From NCBI GenBank assembly GCA_947453015.1, contig CANGFL010000050.1, positions 1-8,162 of the forward strand: 8,162 bases of DNA. The letters run 5' to 3'. Shown here one piece after another: positions 1-7,934 of this stretch (position 1 is the stretch's first letter; every line of letters begins with the position of its first letter). The notes under the pieces were generated by a model, which was not told where the DNA came from, ran no database searches, and was given only the letters and a program-made list of their open reading frames with translations. A program made the translations under genes and the position numbers. Source of the stretch: Oxalobacteraceae bacterium (lineage in GTDB: Bacteria; Pseudomonadota; Gammaproteobacteria; Burkholderiales; Burkholderiaceae_D).

Positions 1-3000
1 CGTCAGCCAGCGACCTTCTATCAGTTTTTTCAACATCGCCTGCGCTTCAGCATACACATTGCTCGCTGACTCACCAACCACGGGGTCGGTCAAAATTGCA
101 GGGAACGGGCCGGCCAAATCCCAGGTCTGGAAAAACGGACCCCAATCGATGTAGTTAGCCAGCAACGCGAGATCAACATTTCTAAAATGCCGACGCCCTA
201 TGAATTTCGGTTTGTGTGGCGCGTACTTATCCTGAAACGACAAACGCATTTTGTTTTTGCGCGCTGCTTCCAACGACAACATGGGTACAGCTTTCTTACC
301 GGCGTGCTGATGTCGAATACGCTCATAGTCCGTTGCAATCTCACTGATGTAGTGATCGCGCGATTCAGGCGTCAGCAACGACTGCGCAACCGACACTGAG
401 CGAGAAGCATCGGGCACATACACCACCGGCCCTTCGTAATTCGGCGCAATCTTCACCGCCGTGTGAGCGCGACTGGTAGTAGCACCACCAATCAAGAGCG
501 GCGTTTTTAAACTACGGAAATACGGATCACGCTGCATTTCCTTCGCTACGTGAGCCATTTCTTCCAGCGAAGGCGTGATCAACCCCGACAAGCCTATGAT
601 GTCGGCGTTTTCTTCTTTGGCTTTGGCGAGAATTTCTGAACACGGCACCATCACACCCATGTTCACCACATCAAAATTATTACATTGCAAAACAACAGAC
701 ACGATGTTCTTACCAATATCATGCACATCACCCTTAACCGTGGCGATGACAATTTTTCCTTTAGCTTTTGCTGCTTGGCCAGTGCGCTTCTCTTCCGCCA
801 ACTTTTCTTCTTCAATAAAAGGCACGAGATGAGCGACCGCTTGTTTCATCACACGGGCTGATTTCACCACTTGCGGCAAAAACATTTTGCCCTGACCGAA
901 CAGATCGCCGACGATATTCATGCCATCCATCAGCGGGCCTTCAATGACATGAATCGGACGACCGCCACGATCCGCCACCTGCTGACGTGCCTCTTCGGTA
1001 TCTTCAACAATCCATTGTGTGATGCCGTGAATTAGCGCGTGTGATAAACGTTTTTCAACCGGGCTCTCACGCCAAACTAAATTTTGTTCTTCTTTTTTAT
1101 CGCCGGCTTTTAAAGTTGCGGCCAATTCGATCATGCGCTCAGTCGCATCGTCGCGACGATTTAACACCACATCTTCAGCGCGTTCACGCAATTCAGGATC
1201 GAGATCATCGTAGACTCCGACCATGCCCGCATTCACGATACCCATGCTCATACCCGCACGAATCGCGTGATATAAAAATACCGTATGAATTGCCTCGCGA
1301 GCGGGATCATTTCCGCGGAATGAAAAACTCACGTTCGATACGCCACCACTGATTTTTGCATGAGGAAGATTTTCGCGTATCCAACGGGCGGCTTCGATAA
1401 AATCAACGGCGTAATTGTTGTGCTCTTCAATACCAGTAGCGATCGCAAAAATATTTGGATCGAAAATAATATCTTCGGCGGGGAAACCCACTACCTCGGT
1501 CAGCATGCGATAGGCGCGCTCACAGATTTCAATTTTGCGTTGATACGTATCGGCCTGACCTTTTTCATCAAAGGCCATTACTATCACCGCTGCGCCATAG
1601 CGGCGACAGAGTTTGGCTTGACGCTGAAACTCTTCCTCGCCTTCTTTGAGCGAAATCGAATTAACAATCGCCTTACCCTGAACGCACTTCAAGCCGGCTT
1701 CGATGACTGACCATTTGGATGAATCGATCATGATCGGCACGCGCGCGATATCGGGCTCTGAAGCAATCAAATTCAAAAAGCGCGTCATCGCCGCCACCGA
1801 ATCAAGCATGGCTTCATCCATGTTGATGTCGATGATCTGCGCGCCATTTTCAACTTGCTGCCTGGCCACGGCTAAGGCTTCTTCATACTGCTCATTCAAA
1901 ATCATGCGAGCGAAAGCTTTTGAACCGGTGACGTTAGTACGCTCGCCTACGTTAACGAACAAGGAATCTTCATCAATAACGTAAGGCTCTAAGCCCGACA
2001 AACGCATGTGATGCAAATGCGTTGGAATAACTCGCGGAGGAATGCTTTTTACCGTCTCTGCAATCGCTTTAATATGCTCTGGCGTGGTGCCGCAGCAACC
2101 GCCCGCGATATTCACAAACTCGCTTTCAGCAAAATCTTTGAGCAGTGATGATGTAACGTCGGGCGTTTCATCGAAACCGGTGTCCGACATAGGATTCGGC
2201 AAACCGGCGTTGGGATAAATACAGACGAAGGTTTCGGCGATCTTCGATAACTCTTCAGCATATGGGCGCATCAATGCCGCACCTAATGCGCAATTAAGAC
2301 CGATGGTTAACGGCCGTGCGTGACGCACCGAATTCCAAAAAGCCGTTACCGTTTGACCCGACAACACGCGACCCGAGGCATCGGTCACGGTTCCAGAAAT
2401 CATGATGGGTAATTTTTGATTGGTCTCGTCAAAAAACTGATCAATCGCAAATAGCGCGGCTTTGCAATTGAGTGTGTCGAATACGGTTTCTACTAACAGC
2501 ACATCCGAACCACCTTCAACCAATGCGCGCACCTGGTCATGATAAGCAGCCACCAATTGATCGAAGGTCACATTGCGAGCGCCCGGATCATTCACGTCAG
2601 GCGAAATCGATGCGGTCTTGGGAGTGGGGCCGAGTGCACCAGCCACAAAGCGAGGTTTATCTGGGGTTGAATATTTATCACAGGCGGCGCGCGCGATACG
2701 TGCAGCTTGAAGATTCATCTCATACGCCAGATGCGCCATATGGTAATCATCTTGCGCAATCGTGGTCGCACCAAAAGTATTGGTCTCGATGAGATCGGCA
2801 CCCGCTTCGAGGTATTGTTCGTGTATCTCTTGAATAACGTGCGGCTGCGTTAACGTAAGCAATTCATTATTGCCCTTAACGAAAATTTCTTTGCCCGGAA
2901 TAGAGAAATCGGCAAACCGTGTTCCACGATAATCTTCCTCAGTTAACTTATAACGCTGAATCATCGTGCCCATCGCTCCATCAAGAATCAGGATGCGCTG

Positions 3001-3054
3001 TGACAGCAATTGTCGTAAGTGAGCTTCAGTGGTTGAGATAGCGTCGCGTTTCAT
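1..3054 (-). CDS. metH: Cobalamin-dependent methionine synthase (5-methyltetrahydrofolate–homocysteine methyltransferase), 3' end cut by window edge
   Basis: Cytosolic enzyme that moves a methyl group from 5-methyl-THF through cob(I)alamin to homocysteine, giving methionine and THF. The ATG at 3054 opens 1018 codons with no stop to the left edge; E. coli MetH is about 1227 residues, so roughly the last 200 are missing. Domains in order: homocysteine-binding barrel (about 1-340) with the zinc cysteines Cys255 (in GLNCALG) and Cys320/Cys321 (in [10 protein letters not shown]); pterin-binding barrel from about 350 (GERTN at 370-374); cap (about 660-760); cobalamin-binding Rossmann domain with GDVHDIGKN, where His778 is the lower axial ligand, Asp776 and Ser829 complete the Asp-His-Ser relay, and Ser823 lies in GLSGL; then the start of the AdoMet-binding reactivation domain (about 920 onward, [13 protein letters not shown]). 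All key residues seen are present. No clear Shine-Dalgarno precedes the ATG. It lies in the position rsmB often occupies after fmt. Confidence 0.97.
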   Translation of the reverse strand, partial: MKRDAISTTEAHLRQLLSQRILILDGAMGTMIQRYKLTEEDYRGTRFADFSIPGKEIFVKGNNELLTLTQPHVIQEIHEQYLEAGADLIETNTFGATTIAQDDYHMAHLAYEMNLQAARIARAACDKYSTPDKPRFVAGALGPTPKTASISPDVNDPGARNVTFDQLVAAYHDQVRALVEGGSDVLLVETVFDTLNCKAALFAIDQFFDETNQKLPIMISGTVTDASGRVLSGQTVTAFWNSVRHARPLTIGLNCALGAALMRPYAEELSKIAETFVCIYPNAGLPNPMSDTGFDETPDVTSSLLKDFAESEFVNIAGGCCGTTPEHIKAIAETVKSIPPRVIPTHLHHMRLSGLEPYVIDEDSLFVNVGERTNVTGSKAFARMILNEQYEEALAVARQQVENGAQIIDINMDEAMLDSVAAMTRFLNLIASEPDIARVPIMIDSSKWSVIEAGLKCVQGKAIVNSISLKEGEEEFQRQAKLCRRYGAAVIVMAFDEKGQADTYQRKIEICERAYRMLTEVVGFPAEDIIFDPNIFAIATGIEEHNNYAVDFIEAARWIRENLPHAKISGGVSNVSFSFRGNDPAREAIHTVFLYHAIRAGMSMGIVNAGMVGVYDDLDPELRERAEDVVLNRRDDATERMIELAATLKAGDKKEEQNLVWRESPVEKRLSHALIHGITQWIVEDTEEARQQVADRGGRPIHVIEGPLMDGMNIVGDLFGQGKMFLPQVVKSARVMKQAVAHLVPFIEEEKLAEEKRTGQAAKAKGKIVIATVKGDVHDIGKNIVSVVLQCNNFDVVNMGVMVPCSEILAKAKEENADIIGLSGLITPSLEEMAHVAKEMQRDPYFRSLKTPLLIGGATTSRAHTAVKIAPNYEGPVVYVPDASRSVSVAQSLLTPESRDHYISEIATDYERIRHQHAGKKAVPMLSLEAARKNKMRLSFQDKYAPHKPKFIGRRHFRNVDLALLANYIDWGPFFQTWDLAGPFPAILTDPVVGESASNVYAEAQAMLKKLIEGRWLT

Positions 3055-3202
3055 GAACTTATATCGGAAGTGCGCAAATAAAAAACCCGGCCTGCAAAGC
3101 GAAGCCGGGTATGCGCGCCGCTTTAGCAGTATTTATTTTGAGAGTGTTACAGCATCTCTGCGCCCGCAAGCTGGATTTTGACTGGTTTAATCAAATCGGC
3201 GC
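3055..3202 (-). promoter_or_regulatory. Putative structured 5' leader of metH
   Basis: If transcription starts about 7 bases after the TATAAT at 3214-3209, the metH mRNA has a leader of about 150 bases. Pairing by hand gives a long-range stem: 3202-3197 (GCGCCG) with 3120-3115 (CGGCGC), then one A·G mismatch, then 3195-3193 with 3124-3122 and a G·U. It encloses about 66 bases, including a hairpin CAGC 3173-3170 / GCTG 3153-3150 around TTGC 3169-3166 / GCAG 3161-3158. Four bases after this stem the terminator hairpin begins. An alternative helix, AAAGCG 3124-3119 with CGCTTT 3101-3096 in the terminator loop, would exclude the long-range stem. I do not recognise a cobalamin, SAM or SAH riboswitch consensus. 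No folding energy was computed. The region may instead be an fmt 3' untranslated region. Confidence 0.3.
3080..3110 (-). terminator. Strong rho-independent terminator between fmt and metH
   Basis: Read on the minus strand, ACCCGGC (3110-3104) and GCCGGGT (3091-3085) form a perfect 7-base-pair GC-rich stem around a 12-base loop, followed at once by six T (3085-3080, sharing the last stem base) and then ATTT. The plus strand lacks a T-run after the stem, so the signal works leftward only. It lies about 110 bases past the fmt stop and about 25 bases before the metH ATG. It either ends the fmt transcript or attenuates metH. Confidence 0.8.
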
Positions 3203-3208
3203 TGATGA

Positions 3209-3214
3209 ATTATA
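3209..3214 (-). promoter_or_regulatory. Candidate metH promoter -10 hexamer
   Basis: A perfect TATAAT lies 8 bases beyond the fmt stop codon on the minus strand. The -35 region at 17-18 base spacing is poor (at best TCCAAA, 3 of 6 matches, inside the end of fmt). It would start a transcript near 3202 with metH as the first gene. The perfect hexamer and its place just after the stop are seen; promoter activity is inferred. Confidence 0.4.
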
Positions 3215-3221
3215 CGGGAAT

Positions 3222-4178
3222 TCACTGTGGAATTTGGAAGCACTGCCCAGGCTCCATGGCAAAACCCTGAATAAACTGTGCCGCCGCAAGACGCTTACCA
3301 CCAGGCTTTTGTAGTTCCACTAATTTTAGGGCGCCGGTAGCGCAGGCGACAATAACGCCCTCTGATGTTACTGAGAGAATTTCGCCGGGCTTTCCCTTGG
3401 CGTCAACCAAACTTGCTTGCCATATTTTTACGGCCGTCTCATGCAAATGCGCCACCGCTCCGGGAAAAGGATTGAAGGCGTGAATGCGTCTGATCAGAGT
3501 CAGCGCTGGCAAACGAAAATCCAAATCGGCTTCCTGCTTTGAAATTTTTGCTGCGTAAGTCATGCCTTCGGCTGGCTGGGCTTGCGCTGTTAAGCCGCCT
3601 TGCTGCAATTTTTTTAGCGCATCAACGATTAATTCACCACCTAATGGAGCAAGACGATCATGTAATAAGCCGGTCGTATCCGTTGAGTTAATTCGCTCGC
3701 TTCGCATCAGCAACATCGGGCCGGTATCTAATCCCTCATCCATTTGCATGATCGTAATGCCCGTTTCGCTATCACCTGCTTCGATGGCGCGATGGATGGG
3801 TGCCGCGCCGCGCCAACGCGGCAACAAGGACGCGTGAATATTCAAACAACCCAGTGGCGGTATGGACAATATGGATGCAGGAAGAATCAAACCATACGCC
3901 GCCACCACCATTACCTGATGCTCGGTAGCTTTGAGCTGCGCATGCGCGGCGGCTGCCTGATCGGGATATTTGCCGTCCAGGCGCAACGACACGGGCTGAG
4001 CAACCGGCATTCCATGCTTTAGCGCATAGGTCTTGACGGGAGAGGGCTGCAATTGCATGCCGCGACCGGCAGGACGATCAGGCTGAGTTAACACCAGCGG
4101 AATCTCAAAACCCGCCTCATGCAACTGCGCGAGCGCAACGGCTGCGAACTCCGGTGTACCGGCAAAAATAACTTTCAT
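3222..4178 (-). CDS. fmt: Methionyl-tRNA formyltransferase
   Basis: Transfers a formyl group from 10-formyl-THF to the amino group of initiator Met-tRNA, allowing bacterial translation initiation; cytosolic. The product is 318 residues, close to E. coli Fmt (315). The N-terminal formyltransferase Rossmann fold starts [12 protein letters not shown] and carries the catalytic triad Asn113 and His115 (in [19 protein letters not shown]) and Asp151 (in [11 protein letters not shown]). The C-terminal OB-like tRNA-binding domain begins near residue 205 and includes the family pattern around [12 protein letters not shown]. The frame stays open 33 codons upstream to 4277, but that extension is Arg-rich and unlike the family, so the start at 4178 is chosen. 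No Shine-Dalgarno is seen; a perfect TATAAT lies exactly 6 bases before the ATG. The next gene upstream, def, is its usual partner but lies 174 bases away. Confidence 0.97.
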   Translation of the reverse strand: MKVIFAGTPEFAAVALAQLHEAGFEIPLVLTQPDRPAGRGMQLQPSPVKTYALKHGMPVAQPVSLRLDGKYPDQAAAAHAQLKATEHQVMVVAAYGLILPASILSIPPLGCLNIHASLLPRWRGAAPIHRAIEAGDSETGITIMQMDEGLDTGPMLLMRSERINSTDTTGLLHDRLAPLGGELIVDALKKLQQGGLTAQAQPAEGMTYAAKISKQEADLDFRLPALTLIRRIHAFNPFPGAVAHLHETAVKIWQASLVDAKGKPGEILSVTSEGVIVACATGALKLVELQKPGGKRLAAAQFIQGFAMEPGQCFQIPQ

Positions 4179-4184
4179 GCTGCG

Positions 4185-4190
4185 ATTATA
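4185..4190 (-). promoter_or_regulatory. Candidate fmt -10 hexamer, possibly leaderless start
   Basis: TATAAT on the minus strand is followed by six bases and then the fmt ATG at 4178, so a start 7 bases after the hexamer would fall on the A of the ATG and give a leaderless mRNA. No recognisable -35 hexamer exists at 16-19 base spacing. The absence of a Shine-Dalgarno fits, but a chance match cannot be excluded. Confidence 0.3.
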
Positions 4191-4278
4191 GGTGCGGGCT
4201 GAACGCCGGACCCAGGGAGATGCTGATTTATTGCGTATTTTATGGCGCGCCAGCGTAGCTGTGCGACGCGGGGCCACG

Positions 4279-4304
4279 AAAATTAAGCGCTTAGCTTAGC
4301 GCCA
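4279..4304 (-). terminator. Weak hairpin after def, possible terminator
   Basis: On the minus strand GGCGCT and AGCGCT form a six-pair stem (one G·U) with a 6-base loop AAGCTA, followed by TAATTTTC rather than a clean T-run. It lies about 50 bases past the def stop. It could reduce read-through from def into fmt, but the tail is poor and the call is weak. Confidence 0.25.
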
Positions 4305-4352
4305 TTAATCGAGAAATATCAGGTTTTTATTTAATCAGTACGTTCGTAGCAA

Positions 4353-4886
4353 TTAGCGAGCAGCCATGGGATGGCGTTCTTTTTTAAGCTCTCGCTCTTC
4401 TTTTAGCAGTTTGCTTTTAATACGATTACGCTTGAGTGGTGACAGGTATTCAACAAACACCGTACCTTTGAGGTGATCCATCTCATGCTGTACACACACC
4501 GCGAGCAAGCCTTCGGCGTCGAATTCATGTGAATTGCCATCCACATCACACGAACGAACGCGCACTTTCGAGGGCCGCTCAACGCCATCGTAAATTCCCG
4601 GCACAGAAAGACAGCCTTCCTCATACACCTGATGATCGTCGCTAGCCCACACGATGTGCGGATTAATTAAAACTCGCAACTGGTCACGCGTATCGGAGGT
4701 ATCAATAACTATCACTTGTTGATGCACATCGACTTGCGTCGCAGCCAAGCCTATCCCCGGTGCTTCGTACATAGTTTCCGCCATGTCAGCAATCAACTGC
4801 TTCAAGCGGTCATCAAAATCCGTCACGGGCTTAGCAATCTTGTGCAAGCGTGGATCGGGATAGCGAAGGATAGATAAGAGGGCCAT
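4353..4886 (-). CDS. def: Peptide deformylase
   Basis: Metal-dependent (usually Fe2+) hydrolase that removes the N-terminal formyl group from nascent proteins as they leave the ribosome, acting after Fmt. With the ATG at 4886 the product is 177 residues, beginning [16 protein letters not shown], which aligns with E. coli Def; a TTG six codons upstream (4904) is possible but has no better ribosome-binding site. All three family motifs are present: GIGLAATQ (44-51), EGCLS (90-94) and HEMDH (134-138). Metal ligands are Cys92, His134 and His138, with Glu135 as the catalytic acid. The highly charged tail ([14 protein letters not shown]) extends slightly past the core fold, as in type I enzymes. 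It starts 123 bases from the divergent LysM gene, so both probably fire from that intergenic region. Confidence 0.97.
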   Translation of the reverse strand: MALLSILRYPDPRLHKIAKPVTDFDDRLKQLIADMAETMYEAPGIGLAATQVDVHQQVIVIDTSDTRDQLRVLINPHIVWASDDHQVYEEGCLSVPGIYDGVERPSKVRVRSCDVDGNSHEFDAEGLLAVCVQHEMDHLKGTVFVEYLSPLKRNRIKSKLLKEERELKKERHPMAAR

Positions 4887-5009
4887 ACAACTTTTGCGCA
4901 ACAAACGAAAAAAATAGGGGATTGCAGCTCATTTGTGATGAGGAGCGCGCGCAAAATTCGCGTCGGCATTCACTCAATCACCTACCGGCTCTATCCCAAG
5001 GAAAATTCA
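4887..5009. promoter_or_regulatory. Divergent def / LysM-gene promoter region with small palindrome and RBS
   Basis: This 123-base gap must hold the start signals for both directions. For def, ATCACA (about 4936-4941 on the minus strand) and TATTTT are 17 bases apart and match 4 of 6 at each box. No clear plus-strand promoter is seen. The 15-base dyad CTCAT-TTGTG-ATGAG (4928-4942) overlaps the putative def -35 and could be an operator. AAGGA at 4998-5002, 7 bases before the ATG at 5010, is the best Shine-Dalgarno in the window and decides the LysM-gene start. Confidence 0.4.
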
Positions 5010-6062
5010 ATGAAAAAGTTTAGCACAGCAGTGCTGGTCACCGTTTTGCTGACTAGCTTTTTACCCCTGCATGCAGCAGGGTCAGCCGGTGCCTGCGAAT
5101 GGGCGGCGAACGCACCTGACAAACATCAAGTACGCACCGGTGACACCTTGTGGGATATCGCCTCTCTTTTTTTAAATAACGCGTGGTGCTGGCCCAACGT
5201 ATGGAAGCCCAACCAAAACCTCATACCTAACCCGCACTGGATTTACCCAGGCCAAACTATCGTACTCAATCGCGCGAGTGGCACGCTTAGCGTTGAAGCC
5301 GATAACGCCGTACCTATGCAGCATTTGGGCCCGACGATACGAAGCACAGAAATTGCTCGCTCCCCGCTGCCACTACTCTCTGAAAAATTACAAAATCTAT
5401 TCGCGCGAACGCCGCTAATCAGCGCCGACGCACTGCCCAATGCACCAACCGTTCGAGAAATTGAAAGCGGTCGCGTGATGGCAGGAAAGGGCGATAGCGT
5501 ATTTGTGCAGGGTGATGTGGGCACGAATAAACTATTCGATGTGTTCCGCGTTGAGCATTCCATTGTCGACCCAGACACTAAGCGGCCTTTGGGCGTGGCG
5601 GGCTTAAATATAGGTCGCGTTCGTCTGATCCAAGCTAGCGGGGCCATGATTAAATTTGAAATAACACGTTCAGATAAAGAAGTCAGCACAGGCGACAAGC
5701 TGGTACCCGTCAGCGATTCAGATCTCGCCCCTCTGTTTCCACACCCCGGCAAGATCGTTGACGGTAAGCTGGCGGCGATATTGCACGATGGTCGTTGGGC
5801 CAGAATGCATGACATCGTAGTGATCAATCGTGGCTCAGTACACGGACTCGATCCCGGCAGCGTGGTGAAGGTGGTGCGGCACGTTAGAATCCGTCCGAAC
5901 GCAAGCCCTTTATCAAATGCGCTCAACGACAACAAGCAAGCGATTGGAACGTTACTGGTGTTCAAAGTACAAGAAAGAATCTCTCTCGCGATGATCATGC
6001 AAGCGCGCGACGCCATCACCATTGGCGACTCGATCATTTCACCCGATACGGAAGCGCCATGA
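5010..6062 (+). CDS. Exported LysM-domain protein of the dprA-linked family
   Basis: The product is 350 residues. Lys2-Lys3 and a hydrophobic stretch (about 5-20) ending LHAAGSAGA form a signal peptide with likely cleavage near residue 22-23, so the protein should be periplasmic; no lipobox is obvious. A single LysM domain (about 40-87: VRTGDTLWDIA, then NLIPNPHWIYPGQTIVL) should bind peptidoglycan glycan. The remaining 260 residues contain the conserved blocks of the LysM proteins often encoded between def and dprA in gammaproteobacteria: GKGDSVFVQG (159-168), FDVFR, VDPDTKRPLGV (186-196), STGDKLVP (226-233), VVINRGSVHGLDPG (270-283). These look like beta-rich repeats of unknown function. 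The open frame extends upstream to a GTG at 4935, but that would bury the signal peptide; the ATG at 5010 has a good AAGGA. It overlaps dprA by 4 bases, so the two are probably cotranscribed and translationally coupled. The biological role is not known. Confidence 0.9.
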   Translation: MKKFSTAVLVTVLLTSFLPLHAAGSAGACEWAANAPDKHQVRTGDTLWDIASLFLNNAWCWPNVWKPNQNLIPNPHWIYPGQTIVLNRASGTLSVEADNAVPMQHLGPTIRSTEIARSPLPLLSEKLQNLFARTPLISADALPNAPTVREIESGRVMAGKGDSVFVQGDVGTNKLFDVFRVEHSIVDPDTKRPLGVAGLNIGRVRLIQASGAMIKFEITRSDKEVSTGDKLVPVSDSDLAPLFPHPGKIVDGKLAAILHDGRWARMHDIVVINRGSVHGLDPGSVVKVVRHVRIRPNASPLSNALNDNKQAIGTLLVFKVQERISLAMIMQARDAITIGDSIISPDTEAP

Positions 6063-7183
6063 CACACACCGAGGGCCTCGCTGATTGGCTAAGGCTAATG
6101 CTGACTGAAGGTGTGGGGCCACAAACCGCACGCGAATTGCTGAGTCATTTTGGTTTGCCAGAAAATATTTTCGGCGCAAACTATTCCGCGTTACAAAAAT
6201 GTGTGAATGAAAAACTCGCGCTAACGCTTAGTTCAGCACCTGATGATCGTATCCGCACGCAAATCGATGCCACGCTGGAGTGGTGTACGCACGCTGGAAA
6301 TCAAGTGCTTACCTTTGCCGATGCCCACTACCCCAGCTCGCTGCTTACCATCGCTGATCCACCGCCAGTGTTGTACGTCAAAGGTCGCGCAGAATTATTG
6401 ACACGAAAATCAATCGCGATAGTAGGTAGCCGCAACGCCACACTGCAAGGTATACAAAACGCGCGACGCTTTGCGCAGGTACTCAGTGCAGGCGGACTGA
6501 CCGTTGTTTCAGGTCTTGCGTTAGGCATCGATGGCGCAGCACACGAAGGTGCACTCAGTGAAATAGCGACCGAAGGATCCACCGTCGCCATTACAGGCAC
6601 GGGTCTTGATTTGGTGTATCCCGCTAAACATCGCGAACTGGCACATCAAATCGCCGTACACGGTTGCTTAGTGAGCGAATACCCGCTGGGTACCCCAGGC
6701 ATTGCATCCAATTTCCCACGGCGTAATCGCATCATCAGCGGTTTATCGCAAGGTGTTTTAGTGGTCGAGGCAGCAGCGCAATCCGGCTCACTCATCACTG
6801 CTCGCAGCGCGCTTGAGCAAGGACGCGATGTCTTTGCTATTCCTGGTTCTATCCATTCGCCATTATCGAAAGGATGTCATCAATTGATCCGACAAGGCGC
6901 GAAACTAGTGGAATCAGCTCAAGACATCCTGGAAGAATTTCATGTGTCGCACACACCATTAAAAGAAAAATTTTCTCCGCCAAACAACTCTGTAAATTCT
7001 GCAAATACGTCTGCAATGAACAATCAACTACTAAATGCAGCGGGACATGATCCGGTTAGCGTTGATGAATTAGTCATGCGAACCGGGCTCGCAATGGCCG
7101 AGGTTCAAGCTAGCCTGCTTGATCTTGAGCTTGCAGGCCGCATTGAACGACTGACTAGCGGCATGTATCAAGCGCTGCATTAA
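6059..7183 (+). CDS. dprA: DNA-processing protein DprA (Smf)
   Basis: Cytosolic protein that binds incoming single-stranded DNA during natural transformation and loads RecA on it. The product is 374 residues, near the length of E. coli Smf. The N-terminal helix-hairpin-helix/SAM-like region (about 5-60) has LTEGVGPQTARELLSHFG. The Rossmann-like core (about 110-295) has IVGSRNAT (121-128), SGLALGIDGAAHEGAL (151-166), TGLDLVYP (181-188), FPRRNRIISGLS (219-230), SGSLITA (242-248) and IPGS (261-264). A low-complexity Asn/Ser linker (about 306-323) leads to a C-terminal winged-helix domain (about 324-372: PVSVDELVMRTGL, ending GRIERLTSGMYQ). All core motifs are intact. Its ATG overlaps the LysM-gene stop in an ATGA, with GGAAG shortly before. 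No terminator follows the stop. Other competence genes are not in view. Confidence 0.97.
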   Translation: MTHTEGLADWLRLMLTEGVGPQTARELLSHFGLPENIFGANYSALQKCVNEKLALTLSSAPDDRIRTQIDATLEWCTHAGNQVLTFADAHYPSSLLTIADPPPVLYVKGRAELLTRKSIAIVGSRNATLQGIQNARRFAQVLSAGGLTVVSGLALGIDGAAHEGALSEIATEGSTVAITGTGLDLVYPAKHRELAHQIAVHGCLVSEYPLGTPGIASNFPRRNRIISGLSQGVLVVEAAAQSGSLITARSALEQGRDVFAIPGSIHSPLSKGCHQLIRQGAKLVESAQDILEEFHVSHTPLKEKFSPPNNSVNSANTSAMNNQLLNAAGHDPVSVDELVMRTGLAMAEVQASLLDLELAGRIERLTSGMYQALH

Positions 7184-7457
7184 ATTAAATACTTTATAAA
7201 TAATCGACATGTAGTTCATCAACGCGCGGTAAGCACGTCAACCACGACACATCGATTGCGCAATTCGATCGCGGCTAAATTACTTACGCTCTGCATCGCA
7301 CAATCGAACTAAATTCAATGTAAATGCGATATAGATTTGGCTGCAAATGCGCCGAAAGTGCGTGAAATTTATAAAAAGCTGCCGATTAATAAATAGTTCT
7401 TGAAGTTTTTTTACCCGCATGCTTGTGCGTCGGCGCAGATGCAGCTACATTACGACT
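7184..7457. other. Intergenic gap between dprA and smg, no gene seen
   Basis: This 274-base stretch is AT-rich at both ends. It holds an imperfect palindrome at 7251-7269 (ATCGA and TCGAT arms around TTGCGCAA), several short related pieces (CAAT-TCGA with a later CTAAATT, seen twice between 7260 and 7315), a TATAAA at 7370-7375 and a run of seven T at 7406-7412. I see no hairpin followed by a T-run, no tRNA and no convincing coding frame. dprA and smg are often adjacent, so this gap may carry an smg promoter, but no good -35/-10 pair stands out. Confidence 0.6.
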
Positions 7458-7934
7458 ATGTTTGAGGTCCTCGTTTATTTATACGAAACCTATTACCGTC
7501 CTGATGCCTGCCCAGATTCAGATGCACTGGCAAAGAAATTATCAGCGGTAGGTTTCGAAGAAGAAGAAATCTCGCGCGCACTCGGGTGGTTGACCGACCT
7601 CGCGGAGACGACTAATGAGATATTCAGCCAGCAGGCTCGACAAACCGCGTTTTCATTTGGTTTTCGTGTCTATGCAGAGCGCGAATATGAGTTGCTGGGA
7701 TCGGCAGCTATCGGCTTCGTCGAATTCCTTGAGTCAGCCGATGTCATCAATGCACTGCAGCGCGAAATCGTTCTCGAGCGCGCCTGTGCAGTCAATGAAT
7801 CCCCTATATCGTTAGACAAACTCAAAGTCATCGTATTGATGGTGCTTTGGAGTCAAGGCAAAGAGCCTGACGGACTGATGTTCGACGAACTCTTTTTTGA
7901 CGACGAAGATTCCAGCCCGCCCGTCTATCACTGA
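7458..7934 (+). CDS. smg: Smg family protein (DUF494)
   Basis: The product is 158 residues, matching E. coli Smg (157) from the N-terminus: [14 protein letters not shown] against MFDVLMYLFETYIH. Other shared blocks are [18 protein letters not shown] (about 35-52), [12 protein letters not shown] (about 73-84), [13 protein letters not shown] (about 89-101), [11 protein letters not shown] and [15 protein letters not shown] (about 121-135). The C-terminus is strongly acidic (FFDDEDSS). The family is restricted mainly to beta- and gammaproteobacteria and its function is unknown; it is linked to dprA by gene neighbourhood. The frame is open 13 codons further upstream (7419), but that part is Arg-rich and not conserved, so the ATG at 7458 is preferred although no Shine-Dalgarno precedes it. 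Confidence 0.95.
   Translation: MFEVLVYLYETYYRPDACPDSDALAKKLSAVGFEEEEISRALGWLTDLAETTNEIFSQQARQTAFSFGFRVYAEREYELLGSAAIGFVEFLESADVINALQREIVLERACAVNESPISLDKLKVIVLMVLWSQGKEPDGLMFDELFFDDEDSSPPVYH

Noticed and set aside
1..2800. Plus-strand open frames opposite metH
   Set aside because: They lie opposite a continuous, fully conserved MetH reading frame, and their translations show no domain.
3064..3072. Haemophilus-type DNA uptake sequence (AAGTGCGGT), suggested by AAGTGCG near 3068 and 7356 beside dprA
   Set aside because: Both copies diverge from the 9-mer after the seventh base, and two partial matches in 8 kb are not enrichment.
3055..3221. Cobalamin, SAM or SAH riboswitch of known class
   Set aside because: I could not find the B12 box or the conserved cores of these classes, so only an unclassified leader is proposed.
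4179..4277. 33-residue N-terminal extension of Fmt
   Set aside because: Arg-rich and unlike the family; the [11 protein letters not shown] start matches Fmt proteins exactly.
5243..6067. Long minus-strand open frame (274 codons) opposite the LysM gene
   Set aside because: The product is low-complexity, Ser/Thr/Arg-rich and resembles no family, while the opposite strand encodes a conserved exported protein with a signal peptide and RBS. It is best read as a shadow of that gene's codon use.
7419..7457. Upstream start for Smg at 7419
   Set aside because: Adds 13 Arg-rich residues not found in the family; MFEVLVYL at 7458 matches the known N-terminus.
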